From Dehalococcoidales bacterium (GTDB taxonomy: Bacteria > Chloroflexota > Dehalococcoidia > Dehalococcoidales > UBA2162): DNA of 20,736 nt. Below, piece after piece: positions 6,832 to 14,306 of this stretch. The DNA is taken from the NCBI GenBank assembly GCA_016844285.1, contig JAENIS010000054.1, positions 1 through 20,736 on the forward strand. Reading direction: 5' to 3'. Position 1 is the stretch's first letter, and each line of letters opens with the position of its first letter. The notes under the pieces were generated by a model. That model did no database searches, was not told the origin of the DNA, and saw nothing but the letters and a program-made list of their open reading frames with translations. Position numbers and translations under genes: made by a program.

Positions 6832-7419
6832 GTGGCCAGGCAGGTGATTGTCAAGCGGGAAACTAAGGAAACGAAGATTAGCTTAGAGCTTAACCTCGAT
6901 GGAAGTGGGCGGTGGGAGATTAATACCGGGATTAAGATGTTCGACCATCTGTTGTCGCAAGTGATGCAGCACGGCCGATTTGACCTCCAACTTACCGCCA
7001 GCGGTGATGACCAGCATCACCTCATCGAAGATGTAGCGATTTGCCTGGGTAGAGCTTTGTCCCAGGCGTTAGGGGAGAAGCGGGGCATCGTCCGCATGGC
7101 TGATGCCTCGGTGCCGATGGATGATGCCCTGGCGACGGTCGTAGTTGACATAAGTGGTCGAGGATATGCAGTTTTAGAGCTATCCTTCAGCAAGAATGAT
7201 ATGGCTGGCTTTCCTACCGACCTTATCCGCCACTTCCTAGAGTCTTTCGCTCTTGAAGCCAAGCTCAATCTTCATGCCCGGATTCTTTACGGTCAGAACG
7301 ACCACCATAAAGCCGAGGCACTTTTCAAAGCCCTGGGCCGGGCTTTAGACCTGGCCACCAGAATTGACTTTCGGATTGCCGGTGAGATGCCCAGCACTAA
7401 AGAGGTTTTGGAGGGATAA
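6832..7419 (+). CDS. hisB: Imidazoleglycerol-phosphate dehydratase
   Basis: HisB removes water from imidazoleglycerol phosphate to give imidazole-acetol phosphate in histidine synthesis. The 195-residue protein is the monofunctional form, without the phosphatase domain found in enterobacteria. The two metal-binding signatures are present: QHHLIEDVA with H62, H63, E66 and D67, and [16 protein letters not shown] with H158, H159 and E162; FDHLL lies at 37-41. The start is a GTG with an ideal AGGAGGG ribosome binding site (6818-6824) seven bases upstream. No other his genes are adjacent. Its last 23 bases overlap the convergent chimeric ORF at 7397-7870. Confidence 0.96.
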   Translation: MARQVIVKRETKETKISLELNLDGSGRWEINTGIKMFDHLLSQVMQHGRFDLQLTASGDDQHHLIEDVAICLGRALSQALGEKRGIVRMADASVPMDDALATVVVDISGRGYAVLELSFSKNDMAGFPTDLIRHFLESFALEAKLNLHARILYGQNDHHKAEALFKALGRALDLATRIDFRIAGEMPSTKEVLEG

Positions 7420-7870
7420 GCTTCTTCCCGGTCAGTCGCTCATAAGCCTCCCGGTATCTTCTGGCGGTGGCTGCGATGACATCGGTGGGGAGCATCGGGG
7501 CGGGTGGCTCTTTGTTCCAGCCCGCTTGCACCAGCAGGGTTACCTCAAATCCGGGGGTGAAACGAGACTTGTTCAGAACCAGTTCACCCTCGCGCAACGC
7601 GTCGAAGTGGCCGCTAACTTTAACAGCGGACTGGATTCTTTGAGCGCCTTCAACCACATTTTGTGCAGTCTTGGCAAATTTGTTAAGCCATTCGCTTTCG
7701 GGCTTATTAAAACGTTCTACGTTTATCTGCTTCAAAAAGATTTGCTCCACGTCATCCCATTTTGGCGCCCAATCATACATATTGCCTTCGTCATCTAAGA
7801 GCCAGACCAGCATCAAAGCTCCCCGACGTTCTACTGCCTGTATCTTTTGAAATTTCAAATGCTTAATCAT
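7397..7870 (-). CDS. Unidentified small protein ending in a copied PurC C-terminus (chimeric ORF)
   Basis: Residues 1-113 ([11 protein letters not shown]..., with [20 protein letters not shown] and [12 protein letters not shown]) belong to a protein I do not recognise; it looks soluble and mixed alpha/beta. From about residue 114 the sequence becomes a PurC C-terminus ([14 protein letters not shown] ... [12 protein letters not shown]) and ends IPPKPL. The switch occurs where the DNA becomes identical to the purC 3' end. ATG at 7870 follows an AGGAG (TAGGAGTAAGCG) that overlaps the original PurC stop codon, so the unknown gene probably once followed an intact purC in an operon. Its own C-terminus seems to have been replaced. 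Whether the fusion product folds is unknown. Confidence 0.55.
   Translation of the reverse strand: MIKHLKFQKIQAVERRGALMLVWLLDDEGNMYDWAPKWDDVEQIFLKQINVERFNKPESEWLNKFAKTAQNVVEGAQRIQSAVKVSGHFDALREGELVLNKSRFTPGFEVTLLVQAGWNKEPPAPMLPTDVIAATARRYREAYERLTGKKLIPPKPL
7422..7536. repeat. 115-bp duplication of the purC 3' end, copy 1
   Basis: Bases 7437-7536 are identical over 100 bp to 7905-8004, and 7422-7436 extend the match to 7890-7904 with three mismatches. Both copies have the same orientation and are 468 bases apart. Confidence 0.9.
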
Positions 7871-7879
7871 CGCTTACTC

Positions 7880-8747
7880 CTATCCCAATTTCTTCCCCGT
7901 CAACCGCTCATAAGCCTCCCGGTATCTTCTGGCGGTGGCTGCGATGACATCGGTGGGGAGCATCGGGGCGGGTGGCTCTTTGTTCCAGCCCGCTTGCACC
8001 AGCATACTCTCTGGTATCCCAGAAACGGGATGAGTCCGGGGTCAGCAGTTCATCAATGAGGATAAGCCGGCCATCATCCAGCCCGAACTCCATCTTGGTA
8101 TCAGCGATGATGATGCCCCTGGCACGAGCATACTCCCGGGCGTAGTGATAAAGGGCGAGGCTTTTCCTCCTTAGTTCCTCTGCCAGAGCCTTGCCCACCA
8201 GCTTGTTCAGTTCAGCTATCGTCAACGGCAGGTCGTGCCCGGTGTCGGCTTTGGTAGTCGGCGTAAACACCGGCCCGGGTAGCTCCTCGCTCTCCTTTAA
8301 GCCTGCGGGCAAAGGCAGCCAAGAAATGACCCCGGACTGCTGGTATTCGGCCCAGGCCGACCCGGCAAGGTAGCCACGCACGACGCACTCTACGGGAACC
8401 CGCTCCACCTTCTTGACAATCATCGAGCGTCCGGCCAGATAAGCAGGGTAGGCGAAATGGCTCTCTTTGGGGAGATACTGGTTCAAGCATTGAACATCGT
8501 CAACGACTTCGACCAAATGGTTGGTAATTATATTCGCCGTCTGGCTAAACCAGAAGGCGGAGAGTTGATTCAGTACCCGGCCCTTATCCGGAATGCCAAC
8601 TGGTAAAACCACATCGAAGGCGGAGATTCGGTCCGTGGCGACAATAAGTAGCCGGTCACCCAGCTCATAGGTATCCCGCACCTTGCCACGGATGAACAAG
8701 GGTAAAGGCAGGTTAGTCGTCATCAAGGTTGATGAGCCAGTCGCCAT
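7880..8747 (-). pseudogene. purC: Phosphoribosylaminoimidazole-succinocarboxamide synthase, frameshifted by internal deletion
   Basis: PurC joins aspartate to CAIR in purine synthesis. Residues 1-247 look intact: GKVRDTYE (21-28), VECVVRGYLAGSAW (119-132), FTPTTKAD (161-168), DTKMEFG (216-222) and DELLTPDSSRFW (232-243). After DTREY the expected stretch of this PurC type (a QPSFDKQ-VRDYL-like segment of roughly 20 residues) is absent and the frame shifts. The main frame then reads nonsense and stops at 7908, while the true C-terminus ([11 protein letters not shown] ... [10 protein letters not shown]) continues in another frame to 7880. The start is placed at 8747, where GAGGAG lies eight bases upstream, rather than at an in-frame ATG 15 bases earlier. 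If real, the enzyme is probably inactive unless another purC exists; an assembly error is possible. Confidence 0.85.
7890..8004. repeat. 115-bp duplication of the purC 3' end, copy 2
   Basis: This is the partner of 7422-7536. This copy still ends in a PurC-type LTGKKLG with stop at 7880-7882 but is out of frame with the rest of purC. Confidence 0.9.
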
Positions 8748-8867
8748 CGCTTTTCTCCTCAATTAATGTCAGGGAACAGGAAAACTGCTAGTCAGTGGGA
8801 GGCATAGTACCCCGACCTAGCCAAATTCTACGGCATGGTGCGATGCCTGTCAAACTGCCTCTTCACC

Positions 8868-8896
8868 TTTACAGCCGGAATAAAAGCTGGTATCCT
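8868..8896 (+). promoter_or_regulatory. Candidate promoter of the DUF1648-like gene
   Basis: TTTACA (8868-8873) and TATCCT (8891-8896) are separated by 17 bases and lie 35 bp before the start codon. The match to the housekeeping consensus is five and four of six bases. Confidence 0.45.
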
Positions 8897-8931
8897 CTAC
8901 ATACTAATCGACCCTGCGTCTGGAGAGGTTC

Positions 8932-9462
8932 ATGTCTAACTTGAGGCAAACAGTCAAAAGCAAACCAGTGGGAATCACCATCGTCTTCCACTGGAGCTAT
9001 GTTTATATTCCCATCGCCTTTCTGCTCCTTTCCCTAATTCTCGTTGCCTTTTTCTATCAGCGTCTGCCGGGGGATGTGGCTTATCAATTCCAGTCTGATG
9101 GCTCACCAGATAGATGGCTGAAGCGGGGTACAATCGTTCTCTGGCTGCTTGTCCCCCAACTTTTCCTCACCCTGCTAGCCGGTGCCTTCACCCTGGGCAT
9201 CACCAAACTAGTTACCTTACTGAAGCCGACGGAGAGTGCACAGGTAAAGACCGAGAAAATCATCCGGTTGATGGGTAATATGGTGGCGTTACCCCAGGCA
9301 CTGCTCTTCTTTGCCATGCTCGATATTTTCAGTTACAATGCCTACCAAATACACATCCTACCCTTGTGGGCAATGGCCACGATTATCGTGGTAGTAGGGG
9401 GTCTTATCCTAGTTCTGTTCTTTAGGCAGGCCATCCGGGATGTCCGGGGAACTAGCCGGTAG
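8932..9462 (+). CDS. DUF1648-like four-helix membrane protein
   Basis: The 176-residue protein has a short cytoplasmic N-terminus and four hydrophobic segments at about 23-42, 67-90, 115-135 and 141-164. The motif LPGDVAYQFQSDGSPDRW (45-62) right after the first segment is typical of DUF1648, found in membrane proteins such as the SdpI immunity family and in uncharacterised integral membrane proteins. GGAG (8922-8925) precedes the ATG. It is divergent from purC and followed by a repeat block, so it is probably transcribed alone. A specific function cannot be deduced. Confidence 0.7.
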   Translation: MSNLRQTVKSKPVGITIVFHWSYVYIPIAFLLLSLILVAFFYQRLPGDVAYQFQSDGSPDRWLKRGTIVLWLLVPQLFLTLLAGAFTLGITKLVTLLKPTESAQVKTEKIIRLMGNMVALPQALLFFAMLDIFSYNAYQIHILPLWAMATIIVVVGGLILVLFFRQAIRDVRGTSR

Positions 9463-9482
9463 CACTCCCCATACAGAACCCT

Positions 9483-9740
9483 GGGGAGGAAAGCGTTTAC
9501 TAACCTCACCCCCTTAATCCCCCTCTCCTTCACGAAGGAGAGGGGGAAGAGGTTTTGAAGAGAGGCAAAGCCTCTCTTTGACTCTTCGTTGGGGGGAGAG
9601 GGATAAGATTTCAAGAGAGGGTGCGAAGCCCCACACCTCGTAAGAGAGTGTTTGAGAGAGGCTTTGCCTCTCTCAAATAATTGCCCCCTTCCCTTATTAA
9701 GGGAAGGGGTTAGGGGATAGGTTATTAAACAATCTTTAAG
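9483..9740. repeat. Intergenic palindromic repeat block 4 (before glyS)
   Basis: The 288-bp gap ahead of glyS is almost all repeat. It opens with CTAACCTCACCCCCTTAATC, then a CCCCCTCTCC/GGAGAGGGGG stem with TTCACGAA loop region, an AGAGAGGCaaaGCCTCTCTT hairpin near 9560-9580, an AGAGAGGCTTTGCCTCTCT hairpin near 9654-9676, a CCCTTATTAAGGG palindrome, and the closing edge GGGGATAGG then AAACAATCTTTAAGG. I see no T-box leader. The AAGGAG ribosome binding site of glyS (9738-9743) abuts the block. Confidence 0.75.
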
Positions 9741-9750
9741 GAGCACAAAA

Positions 9751-11211
9751 ATGCCAGAAGCAACACCAAGTAAAGTCAGTATGGAGAAGCTCGTCTCTCT
9801 CTGCCAGCGGCGCGGTTTTATTTTCCCCAGCAGCGAGATTTACGGCGGGCTATCCAGTTGCTGGGACTACGGGCCGCTGGGCGTCGAGTTGAAGCGGAAC
9901 GTGAAAGAAGCCTGGTGGCGAGCAATGGTGCAGGAGCGGGATGATATGGCCGGTCTCGATTCCAGCATCCTGATGCACCCCAAAATATGGGAGGCCAGTG
10001 GCCATCTTGCGGGGTTTGCCGACCCGATGGTCGATTGCAAGGCTTGCCACCTGCGCTGGCGCAGCGATGAGCTAAAGATTGATAAGTGTCCCGAATTAAC
10101 CGAACCACGCATGTTCAACCTGATGTTCAAGACCTTTATGGGGCCGGTGGAGGAAGAGGCCAATATCGTCTACCTGCGTCCGGAGACCGCCCAGGGTATT
10201 TTCGTCAATTTCCAGAATGTGCTGAATACGACGCGCAAGAAGCTCCCCTTCGGTATTGCCCAGATAGGCAAATCCTTCCGTAACGAGATTACCACCGGTA
10301 ACTTTATCTTCCGCAGTCGCGAGTTTGAGCAGATGGAGATAGAGTTTTTTGTCAAGCCTGGCAGCGATGAGCAATGGTTCAACTACTGGCTTGAGCAGCG
10401 GTTCAACTGGTATCTAAAGCTGGGCGTCAAGAAAGACAACCTTCACCTGAGACCACATGATAAAGAGGAGCTGGCTCACTATGCCCGCTGCTGCTCTGAT
10501 ATTGAGTACCTCTTCCCGATGGGCTGGGCGGAGCTGGAAGGGGTTGCTAACCGCGGTGACTTCGACCTCACCCGTCATTCCACCTTTAGTGGCAAGAGCC
10601 TGGCCTACTTCGATGAGGAAACCAAGGAGACTATTATTCCCTATGTTATTGAGCCATCAGCCGGAGTCGACCGCTCGGTGCTGGCCTTCCTCTGCGATGC
10701 CTACGATGAAGAGCCGGATCCTTCGGCTCCGCTCAGGACAGGTAAGGACGAAACCAGAGTCGTCCTCCGTCTCCATCCGGCACTGGCTCCGGTAAAGGTG
10801 GCCATATTGCCCTTGAGCCGGCGTGAGCCATTAGTCAAGATGGCCAGAGAAATAGATGCGGAGTTGCGCCGTTGCTGGATGGTAAGCTACGATGATGCCC
10901 AGAGCGTTGGCCGCCGCTACCGCCGCCAGGACGAGATTGGCACTCCCTTCTCCATTACGATTGACTTCCAATCACTGGAAGATAACCAAGTCACCATCCG
11001 GGAGCGCGATAGCATGAACCAGATACGAGTCCCCGTGGCTACACTCAAGCAAACGCTACAAGCCAAGCTCGCCGGCGAAGACTTCTTAGTGCTGCCTCCG
11101 GGAGGAACTACGGTAGAGAAGAAGGGCTACAGGTGCATAGCAGATGCTATGCTTCCATACGACGGTTGCTTTTTAGTTACCGCCTACTGTCAGGCATGTT
11201 TCCAGAGGTAG
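9751..11211 (+). CDS. glyS: Glycyl-tRNA synthetase, dimeric alpha2 type, with foreign C-terminal tail
   Basis: The enzyme charges tRNA-Gly. Class II motifs are visible: RPETAQG (143-149), the motif 2 loop SFRNEI (175-180) with EFEQMEIEFF (191-200), and motif 3 EPSAGVDRS (301-309). The anticodon-binding domain follows from about 340 (APVKVAILPLSRREPLVK to VTIRERDSMNQIRVPV). A CxxC plus second Cys (CKAC 96-99, C113) suggests the usual zinc insertion. Two oddities: residues about 322-331 (PDPSAPLRTG) match a repeat element rather than family sequence, and the normal end should come soon after LQAKLAGEDF (near residue 453). The last 30-odd residues (VLPPGGTTVEKK...) seem to be read-through into unrelated DNA. 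Both domains needed for activity look complete. Start ATG has AAGGAG at seven bases. Confidence 0.93.
   Translation: MPEATPSKVSMEKLVSLCQRRGFIFPSSEIYGGLSSCWDYGPLGVELKRNVKEAWWRAMVQERDDMAGLDSSILMHPKIWEASGHLAGFADPMVDCKACHLRWRSDELKIDKCPELTEPRMFNLMFKTFMGPVEEEANIVYLRPETAQGIFVNFQNVLNTTRKKLPFGIAQIGKSFRNEITTGNFIFRSREFEQMEIEFFVKPGSDEQWFNYWLEQRFNWYLKLGVKKDNLHLRPHDKEELAHYARCCSDIEYLFPMGWAELEGVANRGDFDLTRHSTFSGKSLAYFDEETKETIIPYVIEPSAGVDRSVLAFLCDAYDEEPDPSAPLRTGKDETRVVLRLHPALAPVKVAILPLSRREPLVKMAREIDAELRRCWMVSYDDAQSVGRRYRRQDEIGTPFSITIDFQSLEDNQVTIRERDSMNQIRVPVATLKQTLQAKLAGEDFLVLPPGGTTVEKKGYRCIADAMLPYDGCFLVTAYCQACFQR
10716..10741 (+). repeat. Repeat-like insertion inside glyS
   Basis: CCTTCGGCTCCGCTCAGGAC within 10716-10741 resembles CCTTCGCTACGCTCAGGG of the MITE-like element at 6544-6688. 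In the glyS frame it reads DPSAPLRTG, in a variable loop between catalytic motif 3 and the anticodon-binding domain, and keeps the frame open. Confidence 0.5.
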
Positions 11212-11741
11212 AAGCATTACCACAGAAACCAATCGCTCATCTCAACTTATTACGAGGTATTAGCTCACTAGTTGAAGCTGGACTAATAAAAGTAAGTGGC
11301 TTGTATCTAGACAAGAAGCGATATGGTGGGCGTTACCTGCAATGGGTAGAGGATGGCCTCGACATTCCTGAAACAGACTGGCGATATTATCTCAGGAACT
11401 ATTTGTTGCGTCATCTACTTGAGATGCATTTCTCAGGGGAAGCTATGTCTAATGATGATATTGACCTTGTGCTGGATCGTGTTATGTTTTCGGAAACGCA
11501 GAGAGTGAACACACTATCCTATTTGAACAGCAAAACACAAATTAGGCAACCGTTTGCAATACCACCAATAAAACATCTAACTGTTGCAGATTCAGAGTAC
11601 GTAGGTGCTCTGCAACTAGTGCATATAATAGCTGACCTCGTAAGAAACTGTGCGGGCGGGAGATTGACGAGCGACCAGGAGAAACTGGCAACATCATTCA
11701 AGCTTGCGGCATTAGTTGGTCACAAAAAAAGTGATGCCTAA
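11133..11741 (+). pseudogene. 5'-truncated gene, DUF3800-like C-terminal part
   Basis: This frame opens upstream inside the 3' end of glyS (first usable codon GTG at 11133) and reads 202 residues that look genuine and AT-richer than glyS. The central and C-terminal parts (VLDRVMFSETQR, then VADSEYVGALQLVHIIADLVRNC) resemble the second half of DUF3800 proteins, where a conserved Asp-Ser and a LQxADxIA helix follow a hydrophobic strand. The N-terminal DESG-type motif of that family is missing, and no ribosome binding site is evident. I infer that the front was lost when the DNA joined glyS. Family assignment is tentative; it could also be another abortive-infection-type C-terminus. Confidence 0.4.
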
Positions 11742-11774
11742 TATCACATATGAAAGTACCCGGAGAAACTAGAT

Positions 11775-11811
11775 GGGGGGATAGGCCATCCACCGGATGA
11801 CCTATCCCCCC
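11775..11811. terminator. Long hairpin after the truncated gene
   Basis: A 17-bp stem with one mismatch and a 3-base ACC loop (GGGGGGATAGGCCATCC at the left arm) would form a very stable hairpin 34 bp after the stop codon of the truncated gene. No T-run follows, so it is not a textbook intrinsic terminator; it may work as one or be another repeat. Confidence 0.5.
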
Positions 11812-11912
11812 GGATTAGCTACAATCATGTTTACTGCCTATACTATACCATGCCTTGCCTTGCCTTGTCAATACGTACCTACCAATAGTTAACTGACTGA
11901 GGGGTATAGGAG

Positions 11913-13148
11913 TTGAAAATCCTCCACTTTAGTGACCTTCACCTCGGCGTCGAGAGCTACGGTCGGCTCGACCCGGAGACAGGGCTATCCACCCGGCTTC
12001 AGGACTTCCTGAAAGCTCTTGACCAGGTGGTAGACTATGCTGTAGAGAAAAGGGTCGACCTGGTTCTCTTCTGCGGCGATGCCTATAAGAGCCGTGAGCC
12101 AACCCCGACCCAGCAAAGGGAGTTCGCCCGGCGCATCAGCCGGCTATCCACCGCCGGTATTCCTATCTTCCTGCTCGTGGGCAACCATGACCTGCCTAAC
12201 GCCATGGGCAAGGCGACGACCACCGAGATATTCGATACTCTGGCAGTGGAGAACGTTTATGTCTCTAACCGTCCTGATGTCTACCGAATTCCAACTAAGA
12301 GTGGCATTATTCAGATAGCTTCCCTGCCCTGGCCAAGGCGCAGCTCCCTGCTCAGCAAGGAGGAAACCAAAAATCTCAACTTTGACCAGCTCAACCAGAA
12401 ACTACAGCAGGTATTAACCAACATTATTGCCGACCATGTTTCCAGGATTGACCCTGCTTTACCGGCAATACTGGCGGCTCATGTCCTGGCCGTTGGCGCG
12501 AAGATAGGCTCGGAGCGCCTCATGACCATCGGGCAGGAGCATGCCCTTCTGCTGAGTAGCCTGGCCAATCCTGCCTTTGATTATATCGCCCTGGGGCATA
12601 TTCACAAGCACCAGGTTCTGGGGACAAACCCTCCGGTGGTCTATGCCGGCAGCCTGGAACGGCTGGACTTTGGCGAGGAGGCCGATGATAAGGGCTTCTA
12701 CCTGGTCGAAATCGACCCGGCTCAGGAAACAGGTAAAAGGCTGGTCTCCTTTGACTTCCAGCCGTTGAACGGGCGCCGTTTTCAGACGATTACGGTGAGT
12801 ATTGAGCCGGAGGATAGCGAGCCAACGCTGACGGTGCTCAAGGCAATTGCCGACAGCCAGGAGAAGGTAAGTGAGTCCATTGTGCGAGTCGAGATTAGTC
12901 TGCCCGCAGAGGTTGAGGGACAGCTCCGGGAGAATGACATCAAGTATGCCCTAAAAGAGGCATACTACTTTACCATTGCCCGGGATGTCAGGCGGGAAGC
13001 CCGTCTCAGGCTGGGAAAGTGGAACACTGAGGAAATGTCTCCACTTGAGGCACTGAGGACCTATCTTGAGACAAAGAAAGTTCCCGCAGCACAAACCAAA
13101 TTGCTGCTTGAATACGGGGAGCGTCTCATCGAGGAAAGAGCCAGATAG
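11913..13148 (+). CDS. sbcD: SbcD/Mre11-type DNA exonuclease subunit
   Basis: SbcD is the Mn2+-dependent nuclease of the SbcCD (Mre11-Rad50) complex, which opens hairpins and trims DNA ends. The 411-residue protein has all calcineurin-like phosphoesterase motifs: DLHLG (D8, H10), GDAYKSREP (G55, D56), GNHD (90-93), AAH (H190) and GHIHKH (H229, H231). The C-terminal part (about 290-411) would form the capping and SbcC-binding region. The start is TTG with only a short AGGAG immediately before it and GAGGGG further up. An sbcC gene normally follows, but here acpS on the opposite strand does. The many perfect palindromes in this window are potential substrates for such an enzyme, which is an inference only. 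Confidence 0.93.
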   Translation: MKILHFSDLHLGVESYGRLDPETGLSTRLQDFLKALDQVVDYAVEKRVDLVLFCGDAYKSREPTPTQQREFARRISRLSTAGIPIFLLVGNHDLPNAMGKATTTEIFDTLAVENVYVSNRPDVYRIPTKSGIIQIASLPWPRRSSLLSKEETKNLNFDQLNQKLQQVLTNIIADHVSRIDPALPAILAAHVLAVGAKIGSERLMTIGQEHALLLSSLANPAFDYIALGHIHKHQVLGTNPPVVYAGSLERLDFGEEADDKGFYLVEIDPAQETGKRLVSFDFQPLNGRRFQTITVSIEPEDSEPTLTVLKAIADSQEKVSESIVRVEISLPAEVEGQLRENDIKYALKEAYYFTIARDVRREARLRLGKWNTEEMSPLEALRTYLETKKVPAAQTKLLLEYGERLIEERAR

Positions 13149-13167
13149 AGATAGCCAGGATGGGATT

Positions 13168-13575
13168 TTACAGAGTGGCTTTGCCACCATCTAATTCGCC
13201 AACGACGAAGGCAACGGCGTATTCTCTGGAATGGGAAAGACTGATGGCCAGACCGTCCAAACCAAGGCTCGCCGCCCGCTTTTGTGCCTTACCGTAGAGA
13301 TAGACCAGAGGCTTACCCAGAGGGTCGGGCAGTATCTCAATCTCTTTCCAGCTAACACCCCTGACTCCGGTGCCCAGGGCTTTCATCACGGCTTCCTTCC
13401 CGGCGAAGCGGACTGCCAGAGCCGGAGGCCTCTCCTGGCATAGCCTCAGTTCTGCCTCGGTATAAATCCGGTCAAGGAATCTCGCTCCCCAACGGCTGAT
13501 GGCCTGCTGGATACGCTCAATCTCAATGATGTCGACGCCAGTACAATGCATTGCAGTTAAGCTGTATTTTACCAT
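13168..13575 (-). CDS. acpS: Holo-[acyl-carrier-protein] synthase
   Basis: AcpS transfers 4'-phosphopantetheine from CoA to acyl carrier protein. The 135-residue protein shows GVDIIEIERI near the N-terminus (Asp 15 binds Mg2+), RFAGKEAVMKALG (E61) and ISLSHSREYAVAFV near the C-terminus. The ATG at 13575 has AAGGTGG eight bases upstream; an internal ATG (residue 9, just before HCTGVDII) gives the more usual family start but lacks a ribosome binding site. It converges on sbcD with 19 bp between stop codons and has the 364-bp inverted-repeat element upstream. Confidence 0.93.
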   Translation of the reverse strand: MVKYSLTAMHCTGVDIIEIERIQQAISRWGARFLDRIYTEAELRLCQERPPALAVRFAGKEAVMKALGTGVRGVSWKEIEILPDPLGKPLVYLYGKAQKRAASLGLDGLAISLSHSREYAVAFVVGELDGGKATL

Positions 13576-13632
13576 AAACTGCCACCTTTATGGGTGGTGT
13601 TGAAGGGCAGGCAAGCCCCTTTAGGATTGTCT

Positions 13633-13996
13633 GTGTCCTGTCTAGTTTAATTATTGAATAATGACTGCTTCAGCACACATCACCATTTACGGACGACCTC
13701 ACCCCCTTAAATCCCCCTCTCCTAAGAGGAGAGGGGGAAATAGAGAAAGAGGGGCTTCGCCCCTCTTAGACGCCTCACGAAACCAATCCCTCCCAATCTC
13801 CCTTTACTAAAAGGAGAGGACGTTTCCCCCTTTTTCAAAGGGGGAATAAGGGGGATTTCCCTACGGGCGTAGCCCCCCTCTTAAATCTCTTCCCCTTCTC
13901 CTGAGTAGGAAAAGGGGATATAGGGGATGAGGTCATCAGGAAATGGTGATGTGTGCTGAAGCAGTCATTATTCAATAATTAAACTAGACAGGACAC
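13633..13996. mobile_element. 364-bp element with perfect 56-bp terminal inverted repeats
   Basis: Bases 13633-13688 and 13941-13996 are perfect inverted copies over 56 bp (outer end GTGTCCTGTCTAGTTTAATT). Outside them a further TGTCT matches with one extra base. Inside lies repeat block 5, itself palindromic: CGACCTCACCCCCTTAAATC at the left, CCCCTCTCCTaagaGGAGAGGGG-type stem, an AGAGGGGCTTCGCCCCTCTT hairpin near 13746-13770, a CCCCCTTTTTCAAAGGGGG stem, and a mirrored GATGAGGTC at the right. No transposase ORF is present. This is the form expected of a MITE derived from an insertion sequence. No clear target duplication is visible. Confidence 0.75.
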
Positions 13997-14128
13997 CAGA
14001 CAGTTTCAGCCTGATGAAGATAGACACAAGGCCTATTTTCTGTTAACATTTGGTGGATAAACTATCCGTATTTACCCCGGTAACATCGTTTTACTAGAGA
14101 CGGAATTTTAGCTTATCCGGTCCTGATT
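13997..14128. other. Gap before tRNA-Leu, no gene seen
   Basis: AT-rich stretch between the inverted-repeat element and the tRNA. It probably carries the tRNA promoter; the best I can see is a weak TTTACT (near 14091) with TATCCG 18 bases on, which I would not rely on. Confidence 0.3.
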
Positions 14129-14210
14129 GGGGGAGTGTCGGAATTGGCAGACGAGCAAGACTTAGGATCTTGTGCCGCAAGGCGTCGGGGTTCGAGTCCC
14201 CGCTTCCCCA
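14129..14210 (+). tRNA. tRNA-Leu, anticodon UAG
   Basis: An 82-base class II tRNA. The acceptor GGGGGAG (14129-14135) pairs with CTTCCCC (14203-14209) with one G-T pair; the D arm is GAATTGGCAGAC-like; the anticodon stem CAAGA/TCTTG holds loop CTTAGGA, giving anticodon TAG at 14163-14165, which reads leucine CUA/CUG codons. The variable arm is of the long leucine type (TGCCGCAAGGCGT), and the T arm is CGGGG-TTCGAGT-CCCCG. The discriminator base is A, as expected for leucine. The 3' CCA is not encoded. Confidence 0.97.
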
Positions 14211-14274
14211 GATAGTTCACGTCCTACCCACAGTAACCCTCCCTATGGATTTATGCCCAAGCCGGCGGTTTCGC

Positions 14275-14304
14275 TTGACAAACTACCCCTAAAAATGGTA
14301 CAAA
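14275..14304 (+). promoter_or_regulatory. Housekeeping promoter of the hrcA operon
   Basis: TTGACA (14275-14280), 18 bases, then TACAAA (14299-14304) with a TGG just before it (extended -10). The predicted start point near 14311 falls inside the CIRCE palindrome, so a bound HrcA would block transcription. Confidence 0.7.
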
Positions 14305-14306
14305 GT

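Noticed and set aside
7364..7798. Plus-strand frame overlapping the hisB end and the chimeric ORF
   Set aside because: Antisense to the chimeric ORF; its repeated peptide only reflects the duplicated purC DNA.
9342..9746. 134-codon minus-strand frame over repeat block 4
   Set aside because: Its sequence (for example SYPSPPNEESKRGFA) is translated repeat DNA and antisense to the end of the membrane protein gene.
9463..9750. Possible T-box or glycine riboswitch ahead of glyS
   Set aside because: The leader consists of palindromic repeat block sequence; no T-box consensus or glycine aptamer core is visible.
11851..11865. Three tandem TGCCT units before sbcD
   Set aside because: Too short to support any role.
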